Assembly: GCF_965342175.1 (NCBI RefSeq)
Contig: NZ_CBDRBL010000024.1
Coordinates: forward strand, 20,465 to 84,464
Direction: 5' to 3'
Source of the DNA: Actinacidiphila sp965342175
GTDB lineage: Bacteria; Actinomycetota; Actinomycetes; Streptomycetales; Streptomycetaceae
DNA length: 64,000 nucleotides
The notes beneath the pieces are model-generated. The model saw only the letters and a program-made list of their open reading frames with translations. It was not told where the DNA came from and made no database searches. Below, piece after piece: positions 46,879 through 55,383 of this stretch (its first letter is position 1; each line of letters opens with the position of its first letter). The position numbers and the translations under genes were made by a program.

Positions 46879-47804
46879 GCCGACCTCCCCAGACGCTCGC
46901 CCATGATGCCCGTCGGACGGAACATCAGCACCAGGATCAGGACCACGAACGCGGTCACGTCGATCCACTGGGTGCCGAAGAGCGGGGAGCTCAGGTTCTC
47001 GACGATGCCCAGCAGCAGACCGCCCAGCATCGCACCACGGATATTGCCGATACCGCCCAGCACCGCCGCCGCGAAGGCCTTGATGCCCGGCAGGAAGCCC
47101 ACCGTGAACCAGATTTGGCCGGAGATCCCGAAGCCGTAGAGGAAGCCCGCCGCTCCACCCAGCAGACCGCCGATGATGAACGTACGGGAGATGATCTTGT
47201 CGATGTCGACACCCATCAGGCCCGCCGTCTCGGCGTCCTGGGCGACGGCCCGGATGCCCGCACCCATCTTCGTGCGGTTGACCACCATGTCCAGGCCGAT
47301 CATCATCGCGACCGCGGAACCGATGATGATCAGCTGCGTGATCTTCACCGGGGTACCGAAGACGCTGAAGACCTCACCGTTGGTGTACAGCTCCGGCATC
47401 GGCACGGGGTTGCGGCCCCACAGCTTGCCCGCCAGGTTGTACAGGAAGAACGAGGCGCCGATGGCGCTGATCAGGAAGACCAGCTTGGGGGCGTTGCGCT
47501 TGCGCAGCGGCTTGTACGCCGCCTTCTCCAGCCCGAACGCCGTCAGCGCTCCGACCAGGGCGCCGGCGATCATGCCGACGATCACCCACACGACGGAGGT
47601 GAACCCGTGCGGGGACTGCGGGGCGAGCTCGGAGAGCACGACGAGCGAACCGAAGCCGCCCATCATGAAGACCTCGCTGTGGGCGAAGTTGATGAGCTGG
47701 AGCACGCCGTATACCAGGGTGTACCCGATCGCGATGACGGCGTACATGGAGCCCGTCGTCAAGCCTGGGATGAAGTAGTCCCAGAAGTTGTGGAAGAGAT
47801 TCAT
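46875..47804 (-). CDS. livH: Branched-chain amino acid ABC transporter permease LivH
   Basis: The 309-residue permease starts at ATG 47804 (MNLFHNFWDYFIPGLTTGSMYAVIAIGYTLVYGVLQLINFAHSE); the GxxYxLxAxGxTLxxGxxxxxNxAH pattern is diagnostic for LivH. The coupling loop GAGIRAVAQDAETAGLMGVDIDKIISRTFIIGG and the final spans (VTAFVVLILVLMFRPTGIMG) are present. Second gene of the operon, 133 bp downstream of livK. Confidence 0.95.
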   Translation of the reverse strand: MNLFHNFWDYFIPGLTTGSMYAVIAIGYTLVYGVLQLINFAHSEVFMMGGFGSLVVLSELAPQSPHGFTSVVWVIVGMIAGALVGALTAFGLEKAAYKPLRKRNAPKLVFLISAIGASFFLYNLAGKLWGRNPVPMPELYTNGEVFSVFGTPVKITQLIIIGSAVAMMIGLDMVVNRTKMGAGIRAVAQDAETAGLMGVDIDKIISRTFIIGGLLGGAAGFLYGFGISGQIWFTVGFLPGIKAFAAAVLGGIGNIRGAMLGGLLLGIVENLSSPLFGTQWIDVTAFVVLILVLMFRPTGIMGERLGRSA

Positions 47805-47937
47805 CGTGCGTGGGAATCCTTGCTGAAGCCGGTGCAGGGCGGCGAACACACGTCCGGCACAGCGATGGGGAGCGCAGGGCGCCGGCCGCAATATGTGCCG
47901 CGCCCCACGCCCCCCACCTCAGGTGCCTGTTGCCGGA

Positions 47938-49110
47938 TCAGCCGTTGCTGAGGGTGGCCACGTCACCCAGGTAGCCGATCTTGCCGTCGGCGACCTGGTA
48001 CAGGTACACGTTCTTGATCTTCAGCTCGCCCTTGTCGTCGAAGGAGAACTCCTTGGTCAGGCCCTTGTAGCTGACGCCCTTCAGAGCCGCCAGCAGCTTC
48101 TCGCGCGTGACGTCCTTACCGAGCTTCTTCATCTCGGAGATGATCAGGTTCGCGATGTCGTACGACTCGGCGGAGTAGGTGCCCGGGGCGGTGTTGAACT
48201 TCTTGGTGTACGCCTCGGTGAACGCCTTGGTGCTCTCGTTCTTCGTGGCGTCGGTGCACGGGCAGGTCAGGTACCACTTCTCGGCCGCGGAGCCGGCCAG
48301 TTCCACGAACTTCGCGTCGTTGGAGCCGTCACCCGAGATGCCGACGCCCTTGAAGCCGCCGTCGGCCAGCTTCTTGGCGAACGGCGACAGGTCCGCGTAG
48401 TAACCCGCGTAGATCAGCGCGTCGGCCTTCGAGTTGACGACCTTCGTCGCGGCAGCGGTGTAGTCCGGGGTCTTCGCCGGGACGGAGTCCGTCTCCACCG
48501 TGACACCCGCGGCCTTCAGGCCGTCGACCGCGACCTTGGCCAGGCCGACGCCGTACTCGCTCTTGTCGTCGATGACGAAGACCTTCTTGGCCTTCACCTT
48601 CTTCGACAGGTACTCGGCCATGCCGGCGCCCTGCTCGTTGTCGTTCGGAGCACCGCGCAGGAACGAGGTGAAGCCCTGGCTCGTCAGATCCGGGTTGGTC
48701 GCCGACGGCGACACCGCGGCGAGCTGCGCCTGGGCGTACAGGCCACCCGTGGCCTTCGTCGGGCCGGAGAACGCCGGGCCGACGACAGCGACGACGCTGG
48801 AGTCACCGATGAGCTTCTGCGCGGCGGCGGGCGCCTGGTCCGGCAGACCCTGGTCGTCCCCGTCCACGACCTTCAGCGTGAAGGGGAGGTCGCCCTTGGC
48901 GTTGGCCTCCTCGACAGCCAGCTTCATGCCGTTGTTCTCGTTGATGCCCAGCGCGCTGTTGTCGCCGGACAGCGGCCCCTGGAAGCCGATGGAGAACGTC
49001 GGCTTGCCGCCGCCCTTGCCGCTGTCGTCCTTGCCGCCACCGCACGCGGTGAGTGCGAGAGCGCCAACTGCCACCGGAATAGCGAGCTTGACGAACTTCT
49101 TGTTGAGCAC
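47938..49110 (-). CDS. livK: Branched-chain amino acid-binding lipoprotein
   Basis: The substrate-binding protein of the Liv importer, 390 residues from GTG 49110 with AGGGGG upstream. The signal peptide MLNKKFVKLAIPVAVGALALTAC ends in the lipobox LTAC, so it is diacylated by Lgt (encoded in this window) and anchored outside the membrane. The periplasmic-binding fold type I follows: IGFQGPLSGDNSALG, VVAVVGPAFSGPTKATGG, VFVIDDKSEYGVGLAK, YAGYYADLSPFAKKL. First gene of the operon; the gap to livH may allow higher expression of the binding protein. The ligand is inferred from operon context. Confidence 0.95.
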   Translation of the reverse strand: MLNKKFVKLAIPVAVGALALTACGGGKDDSGKGGGKPTFSIGFQGPLSGDNSALGINENNGMKLAVEEANAKGDLPFTLKVVDGDDQGLPDQAPAAAQKLIGDSSVVAVVGPAFSGPTKATGGLYAQAQLAAVSPSATNPDLTSQGFTSFLRGAPNDNEQGAGMAEYLSKKVKAKKVFVIDDKSEYGVGLAKVAVDGLKAAGVTVETDSVPAKTPDYTAAATKVVNSKADALIYAGYYADLSPFAKKLADGGFKGVGISGDGSNDAKFVELAGSAAEKWYLTCPCTDATKNESTKAFTEAYTKKFNTAPGTYSAESYDIANLIISEMKKLGKDVTREKLLAALKGVSYKGLTKEFSFDDKGELKIKNVYLYQVADGKIGYLGDVATLSNG

Positions 49111-49969
49111 TACGACCCCCTGGAGCCGCCCAATGGGACTACGAGTCGGCGGGCCGTAGGCCCTCCGGATTGCGACCGCGTGAACATCACGTGGTGTGGC
49201 GGGAATCTAATCCGCTGATCAGGCGCACAGATAGGCCGCAGCAAGAGATGTGATCGGACGGTGACCTCGGTCATGTGCCGGAAACAGAACGGTCCTTACC
49301 GGTAACCGGACGACCTCGGAAAGTTGATGTGTCGTCAAAAGTCCTTTTTGAGGTGCCTTGTTCACTTTCGGCTCGCCGACCCGCCATGACCGTTCTGGCC
49401 GCGGCGCTCGCCGGAGCCACCGCAGCGACGCTCGCCGCCGCGGCGGCCGGGACCTGTCCCCGCCGTTGACCCGACGCCCCCTCAGGCGACTCGAAATCCC
49501 CGTCGACGTACCCGCCGTCAAGGCGGGGAATCCCGAATACCGTGCCCTGGCGCTGCCTTGCGGTATCCCCGCCATTGTCGGCACCCGACGCGCCGAACAC
49601 CCCGCGAAAGGCCGCTTCTGCCGCATGCGCGTCGCGGTCACCGTTCGACGACTCCGTCAGCGCACGCCTCGGCGACGAGCTCCACTGCCTTGTCCTCGCC
49701 GACGGCAGTCGGCACAGGCCTGGGAGGCCATGCAGATCAAGCGCCAGCCCCTCATGATCGACATCGGGGCCCATGGCGGCGCCGAGTGCGACCTGTGGTT
49801 CGACATTCTCGGAGTGCCGCGGTCGACCACCTCGCTGTCACCGATGGCAAGGCGCCGCGACCGCGTCGGACGTCGCCCTGCCGCGGTCGCGACCGGCCCG
49901 ACCACGTGGCCGGAGGCCCTGGCGGGCCGACGCACTGCTCGGCGCCGACCGTATACGAGCGGGCGCGCG
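49111..49969. other. livK-pdtaR spacer with possible decayed coding sequence
   Basis: An 859-bp spacer. The livK promoter must lie near 49120-49330; the palindromes TGACC-N2-GGTCA (49262-49273) and TTACCGGTAA (49296-49305) are candidate operators. From about 49500 to 49950 plus-strand frames look coding-like in pieces (for example EYRALALPCGIPAIVGTR, SARLGDELHCLVLADG, DIGAHGGAECDLWFDILG) but in different frames, as in a decayed gene I cannot name. Confidence 0.4.
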
Positions 49970-50608
49970 CTACTTGGCGCCGCCGTCCACCTCGTCCAGT
50001 ACCGCCTGCGCCACCGCCTGCATCGTCATGCGGCGGTCCATCGACGTCTTCTGGATCCAGCGGAACGCGGCCGGCTCCGACAGCCCGTACTTCGTCTGCA
50101 GGGCGCTCTTCGCGCGGTCGACCAACTTGCGCGTCTCCAGCCGCAGGCTCAGGTCCGCGACCTCCGCCTCCAGCGCCCGCAGCTCGGTGAACCGCGACAC
50201 CGCCATCTCGATGGCCGGCACGACGTCGCTCTTGCTGAACGGCTTCACGAGGTACGCCATGGCACCCGCGTCCCGCGCCCGCTCCACGAGCTCGCGCTGG
50301 GAGAAGGCGGTCAGCATCAGCACCGGGGCGATCTTTTCCTTGGCGATCCGCTCCGCGGCCGAGATCCCGTCCAGGACGGGCATCTTCACGTCCAGGATCA
50401 CCAGGTCCGGCCGCAGCTCGCCGGCGAGTTGCACGGCCGTCTCGCCGTCGCCCGCCTCGCCGACGACGGAGTAGCCCTCTTCCTCGAGCATCTCTTTCAG
50501 GTCCAGCCTGATCAGAGCCTCGTCCTCGGCGATCACCACACGGGTGGTCTGCGGTGGTACGTGCGACTGCACGTCGACGTGCTCGTGGTCGGGCTCGGCG
50601 GCGCTCAC
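49970..50608 (-). CDS. pdtaR: ANTAR-domain response regulator (PdtaR-like)
   Basis: The 212-residue protein starts at GTG 50608 (MSAAEPDHEHVDVQSHVPP) with GAGGAG upstream. Receiver domain: acidic pocket VVIAEDEALIR, phosphoacceptor Asp in LVILDVKMPVLDG, Thr/Lys switch LMLTAFSQ and YLVKPFSKSD. After a coiled-coil linker (LRALEAEVADLSLRLETRKLVDRAKSALQ), the C-terminal ANTAR RNA-binding domain is seen (YGLSEPAAFRWIQKTSMDRRMTMQAVAQAVLDE). When phosphorylated, ANTAR dimers bind paired hairpins in leader RNAs and prevent termination. Streptomyces and mycobacteria have a conserved orphan copy of this type. The cognate histidine kinase is not in the window. Confidence 0.94.
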   Translation of the reverse strand: MSAAEPDHEHVDVQSHVPPQTTRVVIAEDEALIRLDLKEMLEEEGYSVVGEAGDGETAVQLAGELRPDLVILDVKMPVLDGISAAERIAKEKIAPVLMLTAFSQRELVERARDAGAMAYLVKPFSKSDVVPAIEMAVSRFTELRALEAEVADLSLRLETRKLVDRAKSALQTKYGLSEPAAFRWIQKTSMDRRMTMQAVAQAVLDEVDGGAK

Positions 50609-50697
50609 GGGACTCCTCGTTCCAGGCAGGTGCTGCAAGTAGAGCCTACCTAGCTGCGGGGTCGACTACCCACAGGGTACGCTGTGATCCGCAGCCG

Positions 50698-50781
50698 GCC
50701 GGGTTGATGGAATCGGCAGACATGATCGCCTCAAAAGCGATTGCCCGAAAGGGCGTGCGGGTTCAAGTCCCGCACCCGGCA
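50698..50781 (+). tRNA. tRNA-Leu (anticodon CAA)
   Basis: Acceptor arms GCCGGGT and ACCCGGC pair perfectly, with discriminator A at 50781. The anticodon stem-loop is ATCGC-CTCAAAA-GCGAT, giving CAA, which reads UUG. A long variable arm (GCCCGAAAGGGC) shows a class II tRNA, and the T arm is GCGGG-TTCAAGT-CCCGC. CCA is not encoded. TTG is a rare leucine codon in such G+C-rich genomes. Confidence 0.95.
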
Positions 50782-50858
50782 CTCCCCAATGATCACTCTT
50801 TCGAGTGACCGTCCACCGTTCGCCTGTGCGGTGACTGGGTCGGGCGCAAAGTGATGGC

Positions 50859-51647
50859 ATGGTCGCACACGGTTACGAATTGCGTCATCAAGCGGTCGCC
50901 TTGTGCCGTGCCGGTGCCAAGAACGCGGAAGTGGCTCGCAGGCTCGGTGTACCGCCCGGCACCATCGGCTACTGGCTGCACCTCGACCGTGCCACGCGCG
51001 GCGAATGCCCTGGGCGGCCGGTGCCGCCGTGCCCCCGCTGCGACGGCTCCCCACTCCACGACGCCGCATACGCGTATCTATTGGGCCTTTATCTTGGCGA
51101 CGGCCACATCATCCAGTATTCGCAGCACCGCGTGCCGAGCCTCATGATCACTTGCTCGGAGGAGTGGCCCGGACTCATGGATGAGGCGGAGAGGGCGATG
51201 CGCGCCGTCTTTCCTCACAACAAGACGTGCCGCGTCCGCAAGACCGGGTGCCGAAACGTCAAGGTTTACTCGAAGCACCTGTGGTGCATGTTCCCGCAGC
51301 ACGGGGCGGGCAAGAAACACGAGCGACGCATCGTGCTGGAGCCGTGGCAGCAGGCCATCGTGGATGACCACCCATGGGCGTTCATCCGAGGACTCATCCA
51401 TTCCGACGGCTGCCGGATCACCAACTGGACGACGCGGATCGTCGCAGGGGAAAGCAAGCGCTACGAATACCCCCGCTACTTCTTCACCAACCGGTCGGAC
51501 GACATCAGGCGGCTCCTCACGGACACCCTCGACAAGGTCGGGGTCGAGTGGCGGGTCGCCCGGCGCGGCAGCGCTCCCTACAACATCTCCGTCGCCCGCC
51601 GGGAGTCCGTCGCGCTCATGGACCGCTTCGTCGGCCCGAAGCATTGA
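50859..51647 (+). CDS. Free-standing LAGLIDADG-like endonuclease with HTH domain
   Basis: A 262-residue protein from ATG 50859, 77 bp after tRNA-Leu. The N-terminus is a helix-turn-helix (ALCRAGAKNAEVARRLGVPPGTIGYWL, residues 15-40), followed by a CPRC knuckle near residue 58. Two LAGLIDADG-like motifs are seen: AYLLGLYLGDG (72-82) and FIRGLIHSDG (175-184), both with the catalytic-type acidic residue, as in single-chain homing endonucleases. Basic strands between them could contact DNA. It is not inside an intron or intein. Its 3' end overlaps the convergent hrpB by 32 bp. Either an active nuclease or a DNA-binding derivative. Confidence 0.8.
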   Translation: MVAHGYELRHQAVALCRAGAKNAEVARRLGVPPGTIGYWLHLDRATRGECPGRPVPPCPRCDGSPLHDAAYAYLLGLYLGDGHIIQYSQHRVPSLMITCSEEWPGLMDEAERAMRAVFPHNKTCRVRKTGCRNVKVYSKHLWCMFPQHGAGKKHERRIVLEPWQQAIVDDHPWAFIRGLIHSDGCRITNWTTRIVAGESKRYEYPRYFFTNRSDDIRRLLTDTLDKVGVEWRVARRGSAPYNISVARRESVALMDRFVGPKH

Positions 51648-54225
51648 GCCGGGCGGTGGTGTGCCGTGTGGCGACCGCCGTGGTGGGGTCCTCGGGCCAG
51701 GGGTGCTTGAGGTAGCGGCCGCGGAGCTCCGCGCGCACCGCGCGGTAGCCGTCGCGCCAGAAGGAGGCGAGGTCGGCGGTGACGGCGGCGGGGCGGCCTG
51801 CGGGGGAGAGCAGGTGGACGAGGAGCGGGACGCGGCCGCCTGCGATGCGGGGGGTGCTGGTCCAGCCGAACAGTTCCTGGAGCTTGGCGGCGAGCACGGG
51901 GCGGTCGTCGTCGTAGGAGACGCGGACCTTGGAGCCGGAGGGGATCTCCAGGCGTTCCGGGGCGAGTTCGTCGAGGCGGGCGGCGTCGCCGGTGGCCCAG
52001 GGCAGGAGGCGGCCCAGGGCGGTGGCGGCGTCGACGCGGGCGAGGTCGGCGCGGCGGCGGGCGGTGGCGAGTTCGGGGGCGAGCCAGTCGTCCGCGCGGG
52101 AGAGCAGGGCCTCGTCGGAGACGTCGGGCCAGGGCTCGCCGATCTCGCGGTGGAGGAAGGCGAGGCGGCTGCGCAGGGTGTCGGCGTCGCGGGTCCACTT
52201 CAGCAGGCGGGTTCCCTCGCGGCGGAGGCCCTCGAGGAGCGCGGTGCGCAGTTGGGCGGGGTCGGGTCGGGGGAGGGGGCGGGTGGTGAGGGTGATCGCG
52301 CCGAGGCGGGTGGCGTGGTGGGCGGTGACGTCGCCGTCGGTCCAGGTGACGTCGTCGGTCTCGGTGAGCAGGGGTGCGGCGGCGGTGCGGGCGGTGTCCT
52401 CGTTGATGACGGCGGCGAGGCGTACGCGGGCGGAGGGTGAGCCGGCGGGGCGGTCGGCGGCGGCGACGGCGAGCCACTGGGGGGTGCCGAGGCGTGTGTC
52501 GTGGGCGAGGGCGGCGGCGGTGCCGGAGGCCATCAGATAGCCGTTCGCGGCCCCGGAGCCGGTGGCTGCTCCCGTTCCCGCCCCCGCACCCGGCGCACCC
52601 GTACCCGGGCCCGTTCCGCGGCGGCGGGCGACGCGTTCGGGGAAGGCGAGCGCGGTGACGAGCCCGGCGGCGGTGTCGTCGGTGAGCGCGGTGTCGGGGT
52701 GGCTCGGGGCCGCGGCGGCGAGGCGCCGGGCTTCGCGGCGCCAGCGGTCGGCGTGGGCGTCGTGGGATCGGCGGGCGGTGCGCCAGGCGGCGGTGAGGTC
52801 GTCGCCGTGGCCGCGCGGGGGCGGCTCGGAGAGGAGAGCGACGATGTCGGCGGCGCGCCGTGTGCCGGTGAGGGGGGCGCCGTCGAGGAGGGCGCGGGCG
52901 AGGCGGGGGTGGAGGCCGACGCGGGCCATGCGGTGGCCGCGGTCGGTGGTGCGGCCGTCGGGGAGCAAGGCGCCGATGGCGGTGAGGACGTCGTGGGCGG
53001 CGGCGAGGGCGCCGGGTGGGGGCGGGTCGAGGAGGGCGAGTCCGGTGGCGTGGGGGTCGCCCCAGGCGGCGGCCTGGAGGGCGAAGGCGGTGAGGTCGGC
53101 GACGGCGATCTCGGGCGAGGGGTAGCGGGGTCGGCCGGTGTCCTCGGCCTCGTTCCAGCAGCGGTAGGCGGTGCCGGGGGCTTCCCGTCCGGCGCGGCCG
53201 GCGCGCTGGGCTGCGGTGGCGAGGGAGGCCCGGACGGTGGTGAGCGAGCCGAGTCCGCGGGCGTGGTCGGTGCGGGGTTCGCGGGCGAGGCCGGAGTCGA
53301 CGACGACGCGGATGCCGGGGACCGTGAGGCTGGATTCTGCGACGGAGGTGGCGAGGACGACGCGGCGCCGGGTGGCGTCGCCGCCGCGGAGCACGGCGTC
53401 CTGGACGGCGGCGGGCGCCTGGCCGTGGAGTTGCATGATCTCGACGCCGGTGCCGTCGAGGAGGCCGGCGACGCGGGCGATCTCGCCGGTGCCGGGAAGG
53501 AAGCACAGGATGTCGCCGTCGGCTGTGCGCAGGGCGGTGCGGACGGTGGCGGCCACGTGGTCGAGGAACGCGGGGTCGACGCGCACGCCGTGGGGCGGGC
53601 GGATGCCGTGGGGCGGGGGTGCGTGGGTGACGGCCACGGGGTGCATGTGTCCCTGGGCGTGGACGACGGGTGCGTCACCGAGCAGCCGGGACCAGGCGTC
53701 GGCGTCGGTGGTGGCGGACGCGGCGACGATGCGCAGGTCGGGGCGGAGGGTGGCGCGCACGTCGAGCAGGAAGGCCATGGCGGTGTCGGCGTCGAGGTGG
53801 CGTTCGTGGCACTCGTCGAGGAGGACGGTGGTGGTGCCGGGGAGTTCCTGGTCGCGCTGGAGCCGCTGGAGGAGGACGCCGGTGGTGACGACTTCGACGG
53901 TGGTGTGTGGGGAGACCGTGCGGTCGCCGCGCACGGTGTGGCCGACGCGGCCGCCTGGCTCCTCGCCGAGGAGCCAGGCCATGCGGCGGGCGGCGGCCTT
54001 GGCGGCCATGCGGCGTGGTTCGGCGACGAGGACGGTCCGGGTGGGTCCGTCGTCCAGGAGCCCGGCGAGGGCGAGTGGGACGAGGGTGGTCTTGCCGGTG
54101 CCGGGCGGGGCGGCCAGGACGGCGCAGCCGTGGTGGCCGAGGGCGTCCTGGAGGGCGGGCAGGGCGGTGCGTACCGGGAGGGCGGCGAGGGCGTCGGCGC
54201 GGAGGCCGGCGGGGTGGGGGCTCAC
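51616..54225 (-). CDS. hrpB: ATP-dependent helicase HrpB
   Basis: The 869-residue DEAH-type helicase starts at GTG 54225 (MSPHPAGLRADALAALPVRTALPALQDALG), overlapping the upstream methyltransferase stop by 4 bp. The much longer open frame upstream is not homologous. Motif I APPGTGKTTLVPLAL, Ia VAEPRRMAAKAAARRMA, motif II LLDECHERHLDAD (DECH), III ASATTDAD, then VVLATSVAESSLTVPGIRVVVDSG and QRAGRAGREAPGTAYR (motif VI). The C-terminal HrpB domain is present to RYLKHPWPEDP. Cellular role is uncertain in bacteria. The 3' end overlaps the LAGLIDADG-like gene. Confidence 0.94.
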   Translation of the reverse strand: MSPHPAGLRADALAALPVRTALPALQDALGHHGCAVLAAPPGTGKTTLVPLALAGLLDDGPTRTVLVAEPRRMAAKAAARRMAWLLGEEPGGRVGHTVRGDRTVSPHTTVEVVTTGVLLQRLQRDQELPGTTTVLLDECHERHLDADTAMAFLLDVRATLRPDLRIVAASATTDADAWSRLLGDAPVVHAQGHMHPVAVTHAPPPHGIRPPHGVRVDPAFLDHVAATVRTALRTADGDILCFLPGTGEIARVAGLLDGTGVEIMQLHGQAPAAVQDAVLRGGDATRRRVVLATSVAESSLTVPGIRVVVDSGLAREPRTDHARGLGSLTTVRASLATAAQRAGRAGREAPGTAYRCWNEAEDTGRPRYPSPEIAVADLTAFALQAAAWGDPHATGLALLDPPPPGALAAAHDVLTAIGALLPDGRTTDRGHRMARVGLHPRLARALLDGAPLTGTRRAADIVALLSEPPPRGHGDDLTAAWRTARRSHDAHADRWRREARRLAAAAPSHPDTALTDDTAAGLVTALAFPERVARRRGTGPGTGAPGAGAGTGAATGSGAANGYLMASGTAAALAHDTRLGTPQWLAVAAADRPAGSPSARVRLAAVINEDTARTAAAPLLTETDDVTWTDGDVTAHHATRLGAITLTTRPLPRPDPAQLRTALLEGLRREGTRLLKWTRDADTLRSRLAFLHREIGEPWPDVSDEALLSRADDWLAPELATARRRADLARVDAATALGRLLPWATGDAARLDELAPERLEIPSGSKVRVSYDDDRPVLAAKLQELFGWTSTPRIAGGRVPLLVHLLSPAGRPAAVTADLASFWRDGYRAVRAELRGRYLKHPWPEDPTTAVATRHTTARLNASGRRSGP

Positions 54226-55079
54226 AGGGCGATGCAGACGAAGACGGCGGTGCCGGGGATGACGCGGCCGCGCAGCGGCGACCAGCCGCCCCATTCCGTG
54301 GTGTTCCAGGCGGGCCATTCGGGTTCGACGAGGTCGACGAGGCGGAAGCCGGCGGCGGTGAGTTCGCGGACGCGGTCGCCGAGGGTGCGGTGGTGTTCGA
54401 CGTAGACGGCGTGCCCTGTCTCGTCCTGTTCGACATAGGGGGTGCGGTCGAAGTAGGAGGCGGAGGCGGTGAGTCCTTCGGGGCCGGGTTCGTCGGGGAA
54501 GGCCCAGCGGACGGGGTGGGTGACGGAGAAGACCCAGCGGCCGCCGGGGCGCAGGACGCGCCGTACCTCCCGCATGACGTGGGCGGTGTCGGCGATGAAG
54601 GGCAGCGCGCCGTAGGCGGAGCAGGCGTGGTCGAAGGAGGCGTCGGTGAAGGGGAGGGCGCCGGCGTCGGCCTGGACGAGCGGGAACGCCGGGGGGGCGG
54701 GGGTGGTGGAGGCGGTGCGTGCGTCGTCGATGCGGCGGGCGTGCTGGAGCTGGCGGTGGGACAGGTCCAGGGCGACGGGCCGGGCGCCGTGTGCGGCGAG
54801 CCAGCGGGAGCACTGGGCGGCGCCTGCGCCGATCTCGAGGACGGCCGCGCCCTTGAGGTCGGCGGTGGGGCCGAGGAGCTGGAGCTCGTCCTCGGTTGCT
54901 CCTTCCGGGCCCCAGACGAATTCGGCGTCCCCGAGGAACTCGCCGTGGTCGCTCTGGTACTCGTCGGCGTTGCGGTCCCACCATCCGCGGTTGGCCCGGC
55001 TGCTTTCGGCGGCGCCTGCCGGACGGCGTGTGGCCTCGGGTTCTTCGGGGGTTGGCCGGGGGGCCGGTGCTTGGATCAT
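54222..55079 (-). CDS. SAM-dependent methyltransferase
   Basis: The 285-residue protein starts at ATG 55079 (MIQAPAPRPTPEEPEATRRP). After a Pro-rich N-terminus it has a class I fold: motif I AVLEIGAGAAQCSRWLA, acidic loop ARPVALDLSHRQLQHARR, post-I VQADAGALPFTDASFDHACSAYGALPF and VLRPGGRWVFSVTHPVRWAFP. The WWDRNADEYQSDHGEFLGDAEFVWGPEG block before motif I marks a conserved actinobacterial group. Substrate is unknown. Its stop overlaps the hrpB start (GTGA), so the two are co-translated. It is divergent from rpsA. Confidence 0.9.
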   Translation of the reverse strand: MIQAPAPRPTPEEPEATRRPAGAAESSRANRGWWDRNADEYQSDHGEFLGDAEFVWGPEGATEDELQLLGPTADLKGAAVLEIGAGAAQCSRWLAAHGARPVALDLSHRQLQHARRIDDARTASTTPAPPAFPLVQADAGALPFTDASFDHACSAYGALPFIADTAHVMREVRRVLRPGGRWVFSVTHPVRWAFPDEPGPEGLTASASYFDRTPYVEQDETGHAVYVEHHRTLGDRVRELTAAGFRLVDLVEPEWPAWNTTEWGGWSPLRGRVIPGTAVFVCIAL

Positions 55080-55191
55080 TGCGCTGGTCGTCGTACCCTC
55101 TGTGGTGACCTGTGGCTGCGGTGTCGCCGCAGTACGTCTATGTGCCAGTGCCCGGTACGGGGTCTTACGCCCGTGGTGCGCTCTTCGTGCA

Positions 55192-55220
55192 TTGACCGTG
55201 CGCGGCCGCCCCCGTATGCT
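55192..55220 (+). promoter_or_regulatory. rpsA promoter (sigma70/HrdB type)
   Basis: TTGACC (55192-55197), a 17-bp spacer, and TATGCT (55215-55220) fit the vegetative consensus closely. Transcription should begin near 55227, leaving a leader of about 157 nt before rpsA. Confidence 0.75.
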
Positions 55221-55235
55221 ACAAGTTGCGCTGCG

Positions 55236-55263
55236 AGCCTGCGCGCCTCGGACGGAGCAGGCT
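55236..55263 (+). promoter_or_regulatory. Hairpin in the rpsA leader
   Basis: AGCCTGC and GCAGGCT form a 7-bp stem around a 14-nt loop just after the predicted start point, with further partial pairing outside (GTTG/CAAC). Such a structure may serve RNA stability or autoregulation by ribosomal protein S1. Confidence 0.4.
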
Positions 55264-55383
55264 GCGCTCACAACTGTTGTAAACCTCTCGGCCTTGTGGG
55301 CTGTCCGGAATCGGCAGGAGCGAAACGGGCTTTCGGCGTAGCAGTACCTACGACTTCATGTCCGTACCGGAGCCCTTTTCCTA

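Noticed and set aside
50698..55080. Integrative element starting at tRNA-Leu
   Set aside because: There is no integrase, excisionase, replication gene or second attachment-site copy downstream; only one nuclease-like gene follows before core genes resume.
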